DNA of 64,000 bases from JAJPHW01 sp963771505 (GCA_963771505.1 CAVYTO010000001.1:1-64000), one strand, 5' to 3'; shown: positions 40,503 to 49,450, counted from the first letter of the stretch. Program-made: numbers and translations. Notes: generated by a model not told the origin, from the sequence alone.

Positions 40503-42752
40503 TCAGGAGAGGGCGTCCATTGTCCTTTGGTATTGGTTTGCCGCGATGTGAGGATTGGCGCGGCCTTCACGCCCCACGGGACCCGATATGGCGGGCGCCT
40601 GAAGACTATGAATGCTGTCGACGTGCGCTGAGCCTTCGGCGGTTCGAGGAATGGAGAACGAAAATGCGGCTCCCGGACCATTGTTCAGAGTCCCCCAGAG
40701 ACGGCCGTGATGCCTCTCGATAATGGAGCGGCTGACAGCAAGCCCGATTCCCATGCCGTCGCACTTGGTTGTGTAAAACGCGTCGAAAAGATGGTCTGCG
40801 GATTGAGGATCAAAACCGACTCCCGCATCTTGCACCGTCAGACGCACCCGATCACCCTCGTCCCGCTCGGTTCTGATCAAGAGTCGTCTTGGACGATCTT
40901 CGACTGTGCTCATGGCGTCTGAGCCATTCCTGAGCAGGTTCAGTATGACCTGTTGAAGCTGGACACGATCACCTAGGATCAGCGGAAGTTCGTCGGCAAG
41001 TTCGGAACATAGCATCACCCGATTCTTCTGAAGCTCCGCTATGGATAGGGCAATCACCTCCAGAACAGCCTCATTCAAGTTCACAGATTCAATCGTGGGT
41101 TCTTTCTTACCAAAGAGCGCGCGCAACCGGGTGATCACCTCGGACATACGGTTGCCATCGCGAATCGTACGCCGGGCGGTTTCGCGAGCACCTTCGATTT
41201 GGGGAGGATCAGTCGCCAGCATCCGCAAACAGGCGCTGGCGTTCGTGATGATGCCGGACAGCGGCTGGTTGACTTCGTGGGCGATTGACGCTGTTAGGGC
41301 TCCGAGGCTCATCACCCTGGCCACATTTGCGAGTTCCGATTGAGCCTTATCGCGTGCCTCTTCCGCAAGCCTGCGCGCCGTGACATCCTGAACCGAGGCC
41401 ATGTACTCGGACTGACCATCCTGGTCCCAGGTCGCATGAGCGACCGCATGCAGGTACTTGATGGAGGCATCTGGCATTAGTAAGCGGAACCGCCATTCAA
41501 AGTCATGGCCGCCCTCTTTTGCCTGATCTGCCAACTTCATTTTCTCGATCAAGGTGACGTCTTCCGGATGAACTCGGCTACGGATTAGTTCGGGCGTCAC
41601 GGGAACGCCGATCTCAAGCTCGTAGATGCGGTACAACTCCGCTGACCAGTTGATTTCGCCTGTCGCCGGGCGCCAGGAATAGCTGCCGACTTGACCAAGA
41701 CGTTGCCCCTCGGCAAGGAATGCCTCGCTGCGCCGCAACTTCTCTTCAGCGCGCTTCCGGTCGTCGATATCGTTGAGGAGAAAATACCAGCCAGTGATTC
41801 TGCAATTTGCGTCTCGCACCGGAAGGCCGCGAACCTGGAACCATCGATAAGCCCCGTCGGCCCTTCGGCAGCGATGTTCAACATCGTAAGGCGTACCAGT
41901 TGTTATCGAAAACGTGAAAGCTTTGACAACTCCAGCAAGGTCGTCTGGATGAACAGCATCAGTCATCTTCCAATTCTTAAGTTCCTCGGGAGTCTGGCCG
42001 AAGTACTCCAAAATTGGTCTGTTTATCTGTTCAATCTCACCGATCGAATTCATAGTGCAGATTAGCCCAGGAATGTTGTCGACAGTTTTGCGGAGATTGG
42101 TTTCGCTCGCTCGCAGCTCCTCTTCGACGCGCTTCCGGTCGTCGATGTCGGTTGACGTTCCGACAAATTTCATGACTTTTCCTTCTGCATCGCGCAAGAC
42201 CACGGCTCGATTGAGATGCCAGCGATAAGTTCTGTCCGCAGCGCGGAGAAACCTCGTCTCCGTTGCAAAATCCTTTCCCGAGCGTACTCCCTCCCAGAAG
42301 TTCCTCGATGCTATTTCTCGATCCTCAGGGTGGACGGAGGTCATCCAGGCCTCGGGATGCGACCGGACGAAATCGAGGGTCTGACCGGAGTATTCAAGCC
42401 AAACCTGATTTACGAAATCGGCAGTTCCATCAGGCTTAAGCGTCCAAGCTGCTACCGGAATATGCTGCAGCAATCCAACCTGGAGCTGCAGCGCTGCATT
42501 CGCTGCGGCAAGTTCAGCCGTGCGCTGCGCGACCTTTTGATCGAGTTGGTCGGCGATATGTTTCTGCTGAATCGGGAGCCGAGCCTCCTGGAGGCCGATG
42601 GAAGCCTGATTCGCCGCTACGGTGTGAAGAAGTGCCTCCGTCTCCTGCTCATCCGCATTATTGAAAACTGCGCAAACATGACGCACTTCGCTGAGTTCTT
42701 CTCTAGCAAGGGAAATCTGTGGAGCAGTATTCTTCATGGTGTCTTTTCCCAT
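40503..42752 (-). CDS. Soluble multi-PAS histidine kinase
   Basis: The 749-aa kinase lacks membrane helices. An N-terminal coiled coil (about 60-95) precedes three PAS/PAC units: near 95-215 (VGTSTDIDDRKR), 220-340 (LLNDIDDRKRAEE) and 345-465 (SVQDVTARRLAEE). The HisKA box has His492 (ASIAHEVNQPLSG), and the ATPase domain shows NLLRNGSDAM, DAGVGFDP and GMGIGLAVSRSI. AHEVNQPL places it with FixL/NodV-like kinases. It probably feeds the FixJ-type regulator 110 bp upstream and the lone receiver downstream. The signal is unknown; no haem-binding FixL PAS signature can be claimed. Confidence 0.9.
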   Translation of the reverse strand: MGKDTMKNTAPQISLAREELSEVRHVCAVFNNADEQETEALLHTVAANQASIGLQEARLPIQQKHIADQLDQKVAQRTAELAAANAALQLQVGLLQHIPVAAWTLKPDGTADFVNQVWLEYSGQTLDFVRSHPEAWMTSVHPEDREIASRNFWEGVRSGKDFATETRFLRAADRTYRWHLNRAVVLRDAEGKVMKFVGTSTDIDDRKRVEEELRASETNLRKTVDNIPGLICTMNSIGEIEQINRPILEYFGQTPEELKNWKMTDAVHPDDLAGVVKAFTFSITTGTPYDVEHRCRRADGAYRWFQVRGLPVRDANCRITGWYFLLNDIDDRKRAEEKLRRSEAFLAEGQRLGQVGSYSWRPATGEINWSAELYRIYELEIGVPVTPELIRSRVHPEDVTLIEKMKLADQAKEGGHDFEWRFRLLMPDASIKYLHAVAHATWDQDGQSEYMASVQDVTARRLAEEARDKAQSELANVARVMSLGALTASIAHEVNQPLSGIITNASACLRMLATDPPQIEGARETARRTIRDGNRMSEVITRLRALFGKKEPTIESVNLNEAVLEVIALSIAELQKNRVMLCSELADELPLILGDRVQLQQVILNLLRNGSDAMSTVEDRPRRLLIRTERDEGDRVRLTVQDAGVGFDPQSADHLFDAFYTTKCDGMGIGLAVSRSIIERHHGRLWGTLNNGPGAAFSFSIPRTAEGSAHVDSIHSLQAPAISGPVGREGRANPHIAANQYQRTMDALS

Positions 42753-42862
42753 TACTCGCTGAGTTTCAGAACAAGCTCACCCGTTCCTCCGAAATACTTA
42801 ACGACTGTGTCTGCGAAATTCCATGTCGTAGCCAGAAAACATTGCAACCGCGAACGTGGCGA

Positions 42863-43540
42863 TTACGCGGCCATGGCTGCGGGTGCAAGGCCGAGCCTCG
42901 CGGCCATCTTAACGAGGTCGGCAAGAGAGCCGGCCATCATCTTGTGCATCACCTTACCTCGGTGTGCCTTCACGGTAATTTCGCTGATACCGAGCTCTCC
43001 AGCGATCTGTTTGTTCAACAAGCCGGAGACCACGAGCTCCATAACCTGCCGTTCCCGATGCGAAAGTGACGTGTAATGGTCCTCGAGGACCTTCATCACC
43101 GCCTCCCGACTCAAAGCAACGCGGCTGCATTCGAGGGCGGCGCGGATGGCGCGCAACAGCTCATCCTCACTGAATGGTTTCGTCAAGAATTCGACGGCTC
43201 CAGCCTTCATGGCTTGGACTGTCATGGGCACGTCCCGGTGGCCTGTGACGAATATGATGGGCATGTCCGTCCGTTCGACAGCGATGCGCTTCTGCAGCTC
43301 GAGACCATTGAGTCCTGGGAGAGAAAAATCCAGCACCAAACAATTCGGAACGAGAGCTCGTGGACGGGTAAGGAATTCCTGGCCGGAAGAGAAGGTCTCC
43401 GGCTGCCAGCCCTCGCAGCGGATCAATAATTCCAACGATTCGCGCACAGAGATGTCATCGTCGACCACGAATACGATTGGTGCCAGGCCCAACAGAGGTG
43501 GTGTCCCCAAGTCACGGCAAAGTCCGTACGTTGAATTCAT
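42863..43540 (-). CDS. FixJ/NodW-type response regulator, LuxR output (1)
   Basis: A 225-aa regulator: receiver domain with VVDDDIS, Asp71 in LVLDFSLPG, Thr in FVTGHRDVPM and Lys in FLTKPFSEDELL. A LuxR-type helix-turn-helix follows: SHRERQVMELVVSGLLNKQIAGELGI. The GHRDVPM and LTKPF features are those of the FixJ/NodW/StyR group. It is a candidate regulator for the repeated operator in this island. Confidence 0.92.
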   Translation of the reverse strand: MNSTYGLCRDLGTPPLLGLAPIVFVVDDDISVRESLELLIRCEGWQPETFSSGQEFLTRPRALVPNCLVLDFSLPGLNGLELQKRIAVERTDMPIIFVTGHRDVPMTVQAMKAGAVEFLTKPFSEDELLRAIRAALECSRVALSREAVMKVLEDHYTSLSHRERQVMELVVSGLLNKQIAGELGISEITVKAHRGKVMHKMMAGSLADLVKMAARLGLAPAAMAA

Positions 43541-43561
43541 ATTTCACTCCTCGATTCGCTC

Positions 43562-43945
43562 TTAGCAATCGTTTTGCTGAGAGCATCTTAAGGCTGAACG
43601 AATGATTTGGAGCAGCTGCTCGTCGCCAAAGGGCTTGCCCAGGAAAGCGGCAGCGCCCGCTCGCATGGCTCGTTGACGGGAATCTTGGCTCTCGTAAGCG
43701 GTGATGAAGATGATGGGAATGCCGCAGCCCGAGGCAGCAAGCTGACTTTGAAGCTGCAGACCATTCATGCCCGGCATCTGCACGTCAACGATGAGACATG
43801 AAGTATCGTGCAAATGGCCGGAATTCAGGAAAGACTCGGCAGATTCAAAAGCTGCCGCCCGAAAGCCGAAGGACTCGATGAGTAGGGTGGTGGTCCTGCG
43901 AACTGACTCATCGTCATCAACTATCGAGATCAGATTCTCTGTCAC
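43562..43945 (-). CDS. Stand-alone receiver-domain response regulator (2)
   Basis: A 127-aa CheY-like protein with IVDDDES, Asp54 in LIVDVQMPG, FITAYES and FLGKPFGDEQ. There is no output domain. It lies between the two LuxR-type regulators on the same strand, repeating the kinase-regulator-receiver pattern seen at 40-43 kb. Confidence 0.9.
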   Translation of the reverse strand: MTENLISIVDDDESVRRTTTLLIESFGFRAAAFESAESFLNSGHLHDTSCLIVDVQMPGMNGLQLQSQLAASGCGIPIIFITAYESQDSRQRAMRAGAAAFLGKPFGDEQLLQIIRSALRCSQQNDC

Positions 43946-44048
43946 TCAGAATCCCTCACCGGTTTCAAGCTATTCGCAGAGGGAGAAAGAATCTATTGGG
44001 CGTTGGTGGAGTTAGATCCTAAAAAAGACGATGCGTGTAAGCTTTCGC

Positions 44049-44675
44049 TTACGAGGCCTTTTCCGAGGGTTCTTTGAGCTTTTCGATCATTCTGACCAGG
44101 TCGACAAGGGACTCTGCGTGCATCTTCTCCATGGCCCGGCTACGCTGGACCTTCACAGTACTTTCCGCAGTACCGAGCTCGCCCGCAATTTGTTTATTGA
44201 GCATGCCCGACGCGAGCATGGAGATTACCTGCTGCTCGCGAGAAGTCAACGAGTCGAAGCGCTGTTGGAGTTCCGTTATTTCCTTCTCCTGTTCACGTCT
44301 GGAACGATCTCGCTCCAGTGCGATGCGAACAGCATCCAGCAGATCCTGATCGCGGAATGGCTTGGTGAGGAATTCAACTGCCCCAGCTTTGATGGCGCGA
44401 ACACTCATTGGAATGTCGCCATGGCCAGTGAGAAAAACGATCGGAATATGAATCTCTCTCGCTGCAAGCTCGCGCTGAAAGTCGAGCCCACTCAGCCCGG
44501 GTAGTCTGACGTCCAGCACGAGGCAACTTGGCACAGCTGATGGTTTTCTGTGCAAGAAGGCGTCCGCTGAGCCAAAGCTCTCAACCTGCAGCCCCACGGT
44601 GCTTAAGAGGAACCTAAGCGAAGAACGGACGGATGCGTCGTCATCGACCACAAAGACGATGGAAGCAGCAGTCAC
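44049..44675 (-). CDS. FixJ/NodW-type response regulator, LuxR output (2)
   Basis: A 208-aa regulator: receiver VVDDDAS with Asp55 (LVLDVRLPG), FLTGHGDIPM and FLTKPFRDQDLLDAV, then a coiled linker (RRREQEKEITELQQRF type) and LuxR helix-turn-helix TSREQQVISMLASGMLNKQIA. GTG 44675 overlaps the stop of the upstream kinase gene (GTGA), so kinase and regulator are translationally coupled and surely form a pair. Confidence 0.93.
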   Translation of the reverse strand: MTAASIVFVVDDDASVRSSLRFLLSTVGLQVESFGSADAFLHRKPSAVPSCLVLDVRLPGLSGLDFQRELAAREIHIPIVFLTGHGDIPMSVRAIKAGAVEFLTKPFRDQDLLDAVRIALERDRSRREQEKEITELQQRFDSLTSREQQVISMLASGMLNKQIAGELGTAESTVKVQRSRAMEKMHAESLVDLVRMIEKLKEPSEKAS

Positions 44676-46339
44676 GCTACGCTCCCATGACTGACTGGCA
44701 GCGTAAAGGAAAACACGGTACCAATGGGAGAATTCGGCATGGCCCAGAGCCGCCCTCCATGGTTTTCAATGAGTGAACGGCTGATCGACAAACCCATGCC
44801 CATGCCGTTCGCTTTGGTTGTGAAGAAGGGCGTGAAGACACGATCTGCCGCTGATCCAAGGCCATGGCCTGAGTCGCGTACCGCAACCAGGATGTCCCCA
44901 GATTCGTCAACCCGGGACTCCACCCAGAGTGCGCGAGGTTGATCTGTAACTGGGATCATGGCCTCAATGCCATTCATGATCAAGTTCAGTAGAACCTGTT
45001 GCATCTGAACCCGATCCGCCAACACTAGCGGGAGGGCCTTAGTCAGTTGGCGTTCGAGCCGAACTCGATTTTCATAAAGCTCACGGTCAGCTAGAGCCAA
45101 CACCTCTTGAATCACGTCGTTTATGTCCAGCCTGTTCTTTTCGACAGGTTCCTTCCTTATGAATCCACGAATTCGAGCAACAACTGCGCTCGCTCGAGTG
45201 CCATCGGCCACGATTTCCTCAAGAGCCCGGCCCAGAATTTCAGGTGTCAGCTTGTCAGCAGCGAGCAGTCTCAGGCAGGCATTGCTGTTATTGGTGACAG
45301 CGGTAAGCGGCTGATTGACTTCGTGGGCGATGGATGCTGCCAGTTCGCCCATGGTGGTCAGCCTGGAAACCCGCGCGAGCTCCGCTTGCGTCATCTGCAA
45401 CGCTTCTTGTGCACGATTTCTTTCAATGCCATGAGCGATCAAGTCCGCACCAGACGCCAGTGTCTCGGTTGTCTCTGGGGTGACCGGTTTCCGAGAGAAC
45501 ATGGCCAGCACGCCCACGGTGCGATCTCCGACGCTCAATGGGTAGCCGGCGAAGCTAGCCATCCCTTCTTTATCTGCCCATGCTCTGTCACTAATTCGAG
45601 GATCATTCAGAACATCATTGGTCAGGTGCGCTTTTCGTTCCTGCGCAATCATCCCAATTTTGAATTGTCCCATCGGAATGCGGCTGTGAGGTCCGTCGAG
45701 ATGTGTGTACATGCCCGCGCTGGCCTGCAGTTCCAACATCTTCCCATCGCCATCCAGAGTCCAAATCCTCGCAAATGCTGCATCAAGATGGCGCACGATG
45801 GCTTCGCTGCACTCACCCAGGATCGTCTTCAAACTTCCTTTCTTACCGAAAGCCACGCTCACATCAGCGCGGACAGCGATCTGGCGCGCGTGCGCTGCTC
45901 GCAACTCCTCTGCTTGCTTTCTTTCGCTGATATCGCGGATGAAGCCGGTAAATACCTTGTGCCCATCTCTAGATAGTTCTCCAAACGAGATTTCCACGGG
46001 GAATTCTTGGCCACTCTTGCGCAGCGCGGTCAGTTCAGTGCCTTGCCAGTTGATGTGCCGCTGGCCGGTAGCCAAATAGCGGCTGAACCCTTTCTCGTGC
46101 AATTTCCGCAGGAATTCCGGCATCAATAGGGTCAACGGCTTCCCGATCAACTCCGTCGGATCATAACCAAAGATTCTCGCAGTGGCGGGATTGGCAAACA
46201 AAATTGCACCGCGCTCATCGATGCTGATCACGGCATCGGGGGCAGTTTCGACTACGAGGCGATAGTTTTCCTCGCTACTGCGGAGCGCCGACTCCTCGCG
46301 TTCACGCTCGGTCTTTGCGGACTGTCTTTCAGAGGTCAT
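44672..46339 (-). CDS. Soluble PAS-GAF histidine kinase
   Basis: The 555-aa kinase has a short coiled N-terminus, a PAS/PAC unit (about 25-145; DAVISIDERGAILFANPAT, FIRDISERKQAEE), a GAF domain (about 160-315; ILGECSEAIVRHLDAAFARIW, GVLAMFSRKP), HisKA with His339 (ASIAHEVNQPLTAV), and an ATPase domain (NLIMNGIEAM, DSGHGLG, GMGMGLSISRSL). No membrane helix is seen, so the signal is cytosolic. It heads the leftward six-gene two-component array. Confidence 0.92.
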   Translation of the reverse strand: MTSERQSAKTEREREESALRSSEENYRLVVETAPDAVISIDERGAILFANPATARIFGYDPTELIGKPLTLLMPEFLRKLHEKGFSRYLATGQRHINWQGTELTALRKSGQEFPVEISFGELSRDGHKVFTGFIRDISERKQAEELRAAHARQIAVRADVSVAFGKKGSLKTILGECSEAIVRHLDAAFARIWTLDGDGKMLELQASAGMYTHLDGPHSRIPMGQFKIGMIAQERKAHLTNDVLNDPRISDRAWADKEGMASFAGYPLSVGDRTVGVLAMFSRKPVTPETTETLASGADLIAHGIERNRAQEALQMTQAELARVSRLTTMGELAASIAHEVNQPLTAVTNNSNACLRLLAADKLTPEILGRALEEIVADGTRASAVVARIRGFIRKEPVEKNRLDINDVIQEVLALADRELYENRVRLERQLTKALPLVLADRVQMQQVLLNLIMNGIEAMIPVTDQPRALWVESRVDESGDILVAVRDSGHGLGSAADRVFTPFFTTKANGMGMGLSISRSLIENHGGRLWAMPNSPIGTVFSFTLPVSHGSVA

Positions 46340-46485
46340 GTTTTGCGAGCTTTACACGACGAAGGAATTCTAAACCGAAAGGAAGAATGGAGCTATCAAG
46401 GGCCGACATGCGACACCGCCTCATCGTCGAGGACTGAGGAGATGCCCTTAGATCGCGGCTGGGGGCGGCGCAGAGGCGATACCAA

Positions 46486-46541
46486 GGTATCGACGATACT
46501 ATCGTCCAATTGTTCATCTCCCGGGCTTTCTGTTCTGATTA
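46486..46541 (+). promoter_or_regulatory. Island promoter module (copy D)
   Basis: GGTATCGACGATACT (46486-46500), then ATCGTCCAATTG (46501-46512), then a TTGTTC -35-like box. The -10 is the weakest of the set: TTCTGA after 17 bp or TGATTA (46536-46541) after a longer spacer. The epoxide hydrolase start is 60-70 bp downstream. Confidence 0.65.
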
Positions 46542-46601
46542 CTCGCGTCGACCGGATTCAATCGGAATAGTAATGACCAGGAATGCGAGAAGGAGGACAC
46601 C

Positions 46602-47855
46602 ATGACGCAAACCAGTACTACACAAACAGGCGGCAAACAAGCAGACAACAAGAATGCGATTCGTCCGTTTCATGCCAATGTTCCGGAAGCGGAACTTGCT
46701 GAATTGCGCAGGCGCATCAGCGCAACCAAGTGGCCAGAGCGGGAAACGGTCACGGATGCAACGCAAGGCGTGCAACTCGCGACCACTCAGGCACTCGCGC
46801 GCTATTGGGCGACAGACTATGACTGGCGCAAGATCGAGGCAAGAATGAACGCCTTGCCGCAGTTCCTCACCGATATCGATGGTCTGGATATTCATTTCAT
46901 CCACGTCCGTTCAAAACACGAAAACGCGCTGCCGTTGATCGTTACGCACGGATGGCCCGGCTCAATCATCGAACAGATGAAGATCATCGATCCGCTGACC
47001 AATCCGACCGCGCATGGCGGGAATGCATCGGACGCTTTTGATGTGGTGATTCCGTCGATGCCGGGCTACGGATTCTCGGGCAAGCCAGCCACCACCGGGT
47101 GGGATGTTGCCCACATCGCGGCTGCCTGGGTGGTGTTGATGGAGCGCCTCGGGTACACGAAATTCGTCGCGCAAGGCGGCGATTGGGGCGCGGTTATCAC
47201 CGAACAAATGGGCGTGAATGCGCCTCCGGAATTGCTCGGCATTCACACCAACATGCCCGGCATCTTTCCAGTCGAAATTGACCAGGCGGCCTTTTCCGGC
47301 GCGCCGGCGCCATCGGGACTGTCAGCCGATGAGAAGGTGGCTTACGAGCGCGTGCAGTTCGTCTATCAAAAGGGAATCGCCTATGGGTACCAGATGGGGC
47401 TGCGACCGCAGACGTTGTACGGAATCGCGGACTCACCCGTCGGCTTGGCGGCTTATTTCCTCGACCACGACGCGCGCAGCTACGAGCTGATCACACGGGT
47501 CTTCGAGGGAAAATCCGAAGGGCTCACGCGCGACGACATCCTCGACAACATCACGATCACCTGGTTGACGAACACGGCGCTCTCTGGTGCCCGTCTCTAT
47601 TGGGAGAATTGGGGCAAACTCGGATATTTCAATGCCAAAGGCGTCTCCATCCCGGTTGCCGTGAGCGTCTTCCCTGATGAACTCTATCCCGCTCCGCTGA
47701 GCTGGACCAAGCGGGCGTATCCCAATCTCATCCATTACAACAAGGTTGAGAAAGGCGGGCACTTCGCGGCGTTTGAGCAGCCCCAGCTTCTTTCAGAAGA
47801 GATTCGCGTGGGCTTCCGATCCCTGCGATCAAACGTGGCGAAGGCGGCAGCATGA
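46602..47855 (+). CDS. Epoxide hydrolase, EHN-domain alpha/beta hydrolase
   Basis: A 417-aa epoxide hydrolase with the N-terminal EHN cap (IRPFHANVPEAELAELRRRI) and the hydrolase core: THGWPGSIIEQM (oxyanion), the nucleophile Asp in AQGGDWGAVI, and the late His in KGGHFAAFEQP. The tyrosines expected in the cap are present around 270-290. It opens epoxides to diols in the cytosol. AAGGAGG precedes the ATG. It heads a rightward operon-like run with two P460-like proteins and a dehalogenase-like hydrolase. Confidence 0.9.
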   Translation: MTQTSTTQTGGKQADNKNAIRPFHANVPEAELAELRRRISATKWPERETVTDATQGVQLATTQALARYWATDYDWRKIEARMNALPQFLTDIDGLDIHFIHVRSKHENALPLIVTHGWPGSIIEQMKIIDPLTNPTAHGGNASDAFDVVIPSMPGYGFSGKPATTGWDVAHIAAAWVVLMERLGYTKFVAQGGDWGAVITEQMGVNAPPELLGIHTNMPGIFPVEIDQAAFSGAPAPSGLSADEKVAYERVQFVYQKGIAYGYQMGLRPQTLYGIADSPVGLAAYFLDHDARSYELITRVFEGKSEGLTRDDILDNITITWLTNTALSGARLYWENWGKLGYFNAKGVSIPVAVSVFPDELYPAPLSWTKRAYPNLIHYNKVEKGGHFAAFEQPQLLSEEIRVGFRSLRSNVAKAAA

Positions 47856-47969
47856 TGATTGTTGCCGAACCTGGCTCCTTGGTCGCAGAGCAGCAGGAGG
47901 GCTTCGAGAGTAAAGCTCTCCTGTTTCACCTCCGTGCAGGGCACTCAGGAATTTAGAGGGAGCAACACA

Positions 47970-48491
47970 GTGAAACGGATTGCCTGCCTGTTGTTTGCAT
48001 TTGTAACGATGACCGGTGTGGCCTTCTACATGGTCCACGCCGCTGGACGCTCCGACGATGGGGCTGATCCAATCTTCGGAATCGGGATTCCTCAAGGGTA
48101 CCGCGACTGGAAGCTGATCTCTGTGGCCCACGAAGAAGGTAACCTCAACGATATTCGCGCCCTTCTCGGTAACGATGTAGCGATCAAGGCCTACCGGGAA
48201 CGGACGTTGCCGTTTCCCGACGGCGCGACCATTGCCAGGCTGGCTTGGAGTTACGTTCCGTCTGAGGAAAACAACAAAGTGTTTGGCCGCACCCAATCGT
48301 TCGTGCCCGGACCCGCCACGAACGTTCAGTTTATGGTCAAGAACGCCAAGAAATACGCCGCGACGGGTGGTTGGGGGTTTGCTCAATTCAAAGACGGCAA
48401 ACCTGCGGCTGCGGCACTGCTCAAAACCTGCTTTCCCTGCCACGAGCCTGTCAAAGCTCGTGACTTTGTCTTCACTCTTTATGCACCGTGA
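47970..48491 (+). CDS. Cytochrome P460-like protein (paralogue 2)
   Basis: A 173-aa exported protein: the signal peptide (IACLLFAFVTMTGVAFYMV) leads to a P460-type domain with IPQGYRDWKLISVAHEEGN, LPFPDGATIARLAW, VQFMVKNAKKYAATGGWGFA and a haem site CFPCH (Cys154, Cys157, His158). The GTG at 47970 has GGGAG upstream and yields a proper signal peptide, so it is preferred to the longer frame. It is strikingly similar to paralogue 3, about 900 bp downstream; the pair arose by duplication. Confidence 0.85.
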   Translation: MKRIACLLFAFVTMTGVAFYMVHAAGRSDDGADPIFGIGIPQGYRDWKLISVAHEEGNLNDIRALLGNDVAIKAYRERTLPFPDGATIARLAWSYVPSEENNKVFGRTQSFVPGPATNVQFMVKNAKKYAATGGWGFAQFKDGKPAAAALLKTCFPCHEPVKARDFVFTLYAP

Positions 48492-48506
48492 GTTCGCGGA
48501 GATCCG

Positions 48507-48842
48507 ATGAACAATGAAGAATCGTTTGATAGTTTGACCTATGCAGACCAAGTACATTTGGCGGAGCGTGAGTTGGCATCATTCATCGGCGCTGTGAAGG
48601 AGTTATTCGGTCCGGAACAGGCTCTGCTCTCCGCGGATGACTGGCTTGACGAGTCCGAGTTGATGGATTGCGCGCCTCGATCCATCAGCCGAGATTGGCG
48701 GGCGGTCACAGTCGCGGCCTCGGCTCGACTGGCAAATCGTGTGACTGGAGCACGAGATCCTCGAACGCCCGCGTCATCGACTGATTCGAACGCTTCGCCA
48801 ATACCATCGTCCAATTGTTTCGCATCCGCCCTTCTGGTGTGA
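48507..48842 (+). CDS. Hypothetical protein, 111 aa
   Basis: Unknown function. The first 80 residues look like a natural protein (LTYADQVHLAERELASFIGAV..LFGPEQ, then SRDWRAVTVAASARLANRV). The last 30 residues are encoded by promoter copy E (the SPIPSSNCF stretch translates the operator and CAATTG arm), so the native C-terminus may have been altered. GGAG precedes the ATG, 13 bp after the P460 stop. Confidence 0.5.
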   Translation: MNNEESFDSLTYADQVHLAERELASFIGAVKELFGPEQALLSADDWLDESELMDCAPRSISRDWRAVTVAASARLANRVTGARDPRTPASSTDSNASPIPSSNCFASALLV

Positions 48843-48843
48843 T
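48797..48843 (+). promoter_or_regulatory. Island promoter module (copy E)
   Basis: CCAATACCATCGTCCAATTG ends at 48817; its left operator half is degenerate. TTGTTT-17 bp-TGTGAT (48838-48843) follows, and paralogue 3 of the P460 genes begins 54 bp downstream. The module lies inside the 3' end of the preceding small gene, giving the downstream genes their own control. Confidence 0.65.
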
Positions 48844-48896
48844 GCCTTATCGCGGCAGATTTCGTTTACCGAATCATATTGATTGGAGGCACCATT

Positions 48897-49421
48897 ATGA
48901 AACGCTTCACACTCTTCTTGATTGCAGTTGCAACAACGGCCGGCCTTGTCGCGCTCATTGGCCCTGCCCCCGGTCAAGCGGACGAGCAATCCGCCCCCTA
49001 CGTTACCGACATCCCCCTCGGGTATCGCGACTGGCGGTGGATTTCTTCGGCCCATGAAGCCGGCAATCTGAACAGTCTAGGCGCGGTCTTGGGTAATGAG
49101 GTAGCGATCAAAGCCTTCCGCGCTGGCAAGTTTCCATTCCCAGACGGCACGATCATTGCTGCTTTGCATTACCATCACGTCCCCTCGGAGGAAAACAACA
49201 AGGTCTTTGGTCAGGCTCAATCTTTCGTTCCCGGCGCTCCCACGAATGTTCAGTTTATGGTCAAGGACTCAACCAAGTACGCCGCAACTGGCGGATGGGG
49301 ATTCGGTCACTTCAACGCAAGCGACCGCAAACCTGGCGACGCGGCGTTTATGAAAAGCTGCTTTCCCTGCCACCAGAAGGCCGCAACTACCGACCTCGTC
49401 TTTACTCGCTACGCACCGTGA
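48897..49421 (+). CDS. Cytochrome P460-like protein (paralogue 3)
   Basis: A 174-aa exported protein with a signal peptide (FTLFLIAVATTAGLVALIG) and the P460-type core: LGYRDWRWISSAHEAGN, FPFPDGTIIAALHYHHVPSEE, VQFMVKDSTKYAATGGWGFG and haem motif CFPCH (Cys155, Cys158, His159). GGAGG precedes the ATG. It shares nearly the whole core with paralogue 2; paralogue 1 at 31.6 kb is more distant. A periplasmic redox or nitrogen-oxide detoxifying role is possible, not shown. Confidence 0.87.
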   Translation: MKRFTLFLIAVATTAGLVALIGPAPGQADEQSAPYVTDIPLGYRDWRWISSAHEAGNLNSLGAVLGNEVAIKAFRAGKFPFPDGTIIAALHYHHVPSEENNKVFGQAQSFVPGAPTNVQFMVKDSTKYAATGGWGFGHFNASDRKPGDAAFMKSCFPCHQKAATTDLVFTRYAP

Positions 49422-49450
49422 CTCTGGAAACTAATGCAAAGGAACATCCC

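Noticed and set aside
46385..46512. A leftward promoter arm for the PAS-GAF kinase within copy D
   Set aside because: No second CAATTG arm or -10 is found on the minus strand, so copy D appears to serve only the epoxide hydrolase.
48507..48842. Treating promoter copy E as coding sequence
   Set aside because: The C-terminal 30 codons of the small gene translate the same motif that is non-coding at four other places; regulatory function is the simpler reading, though the gene itself is kept.
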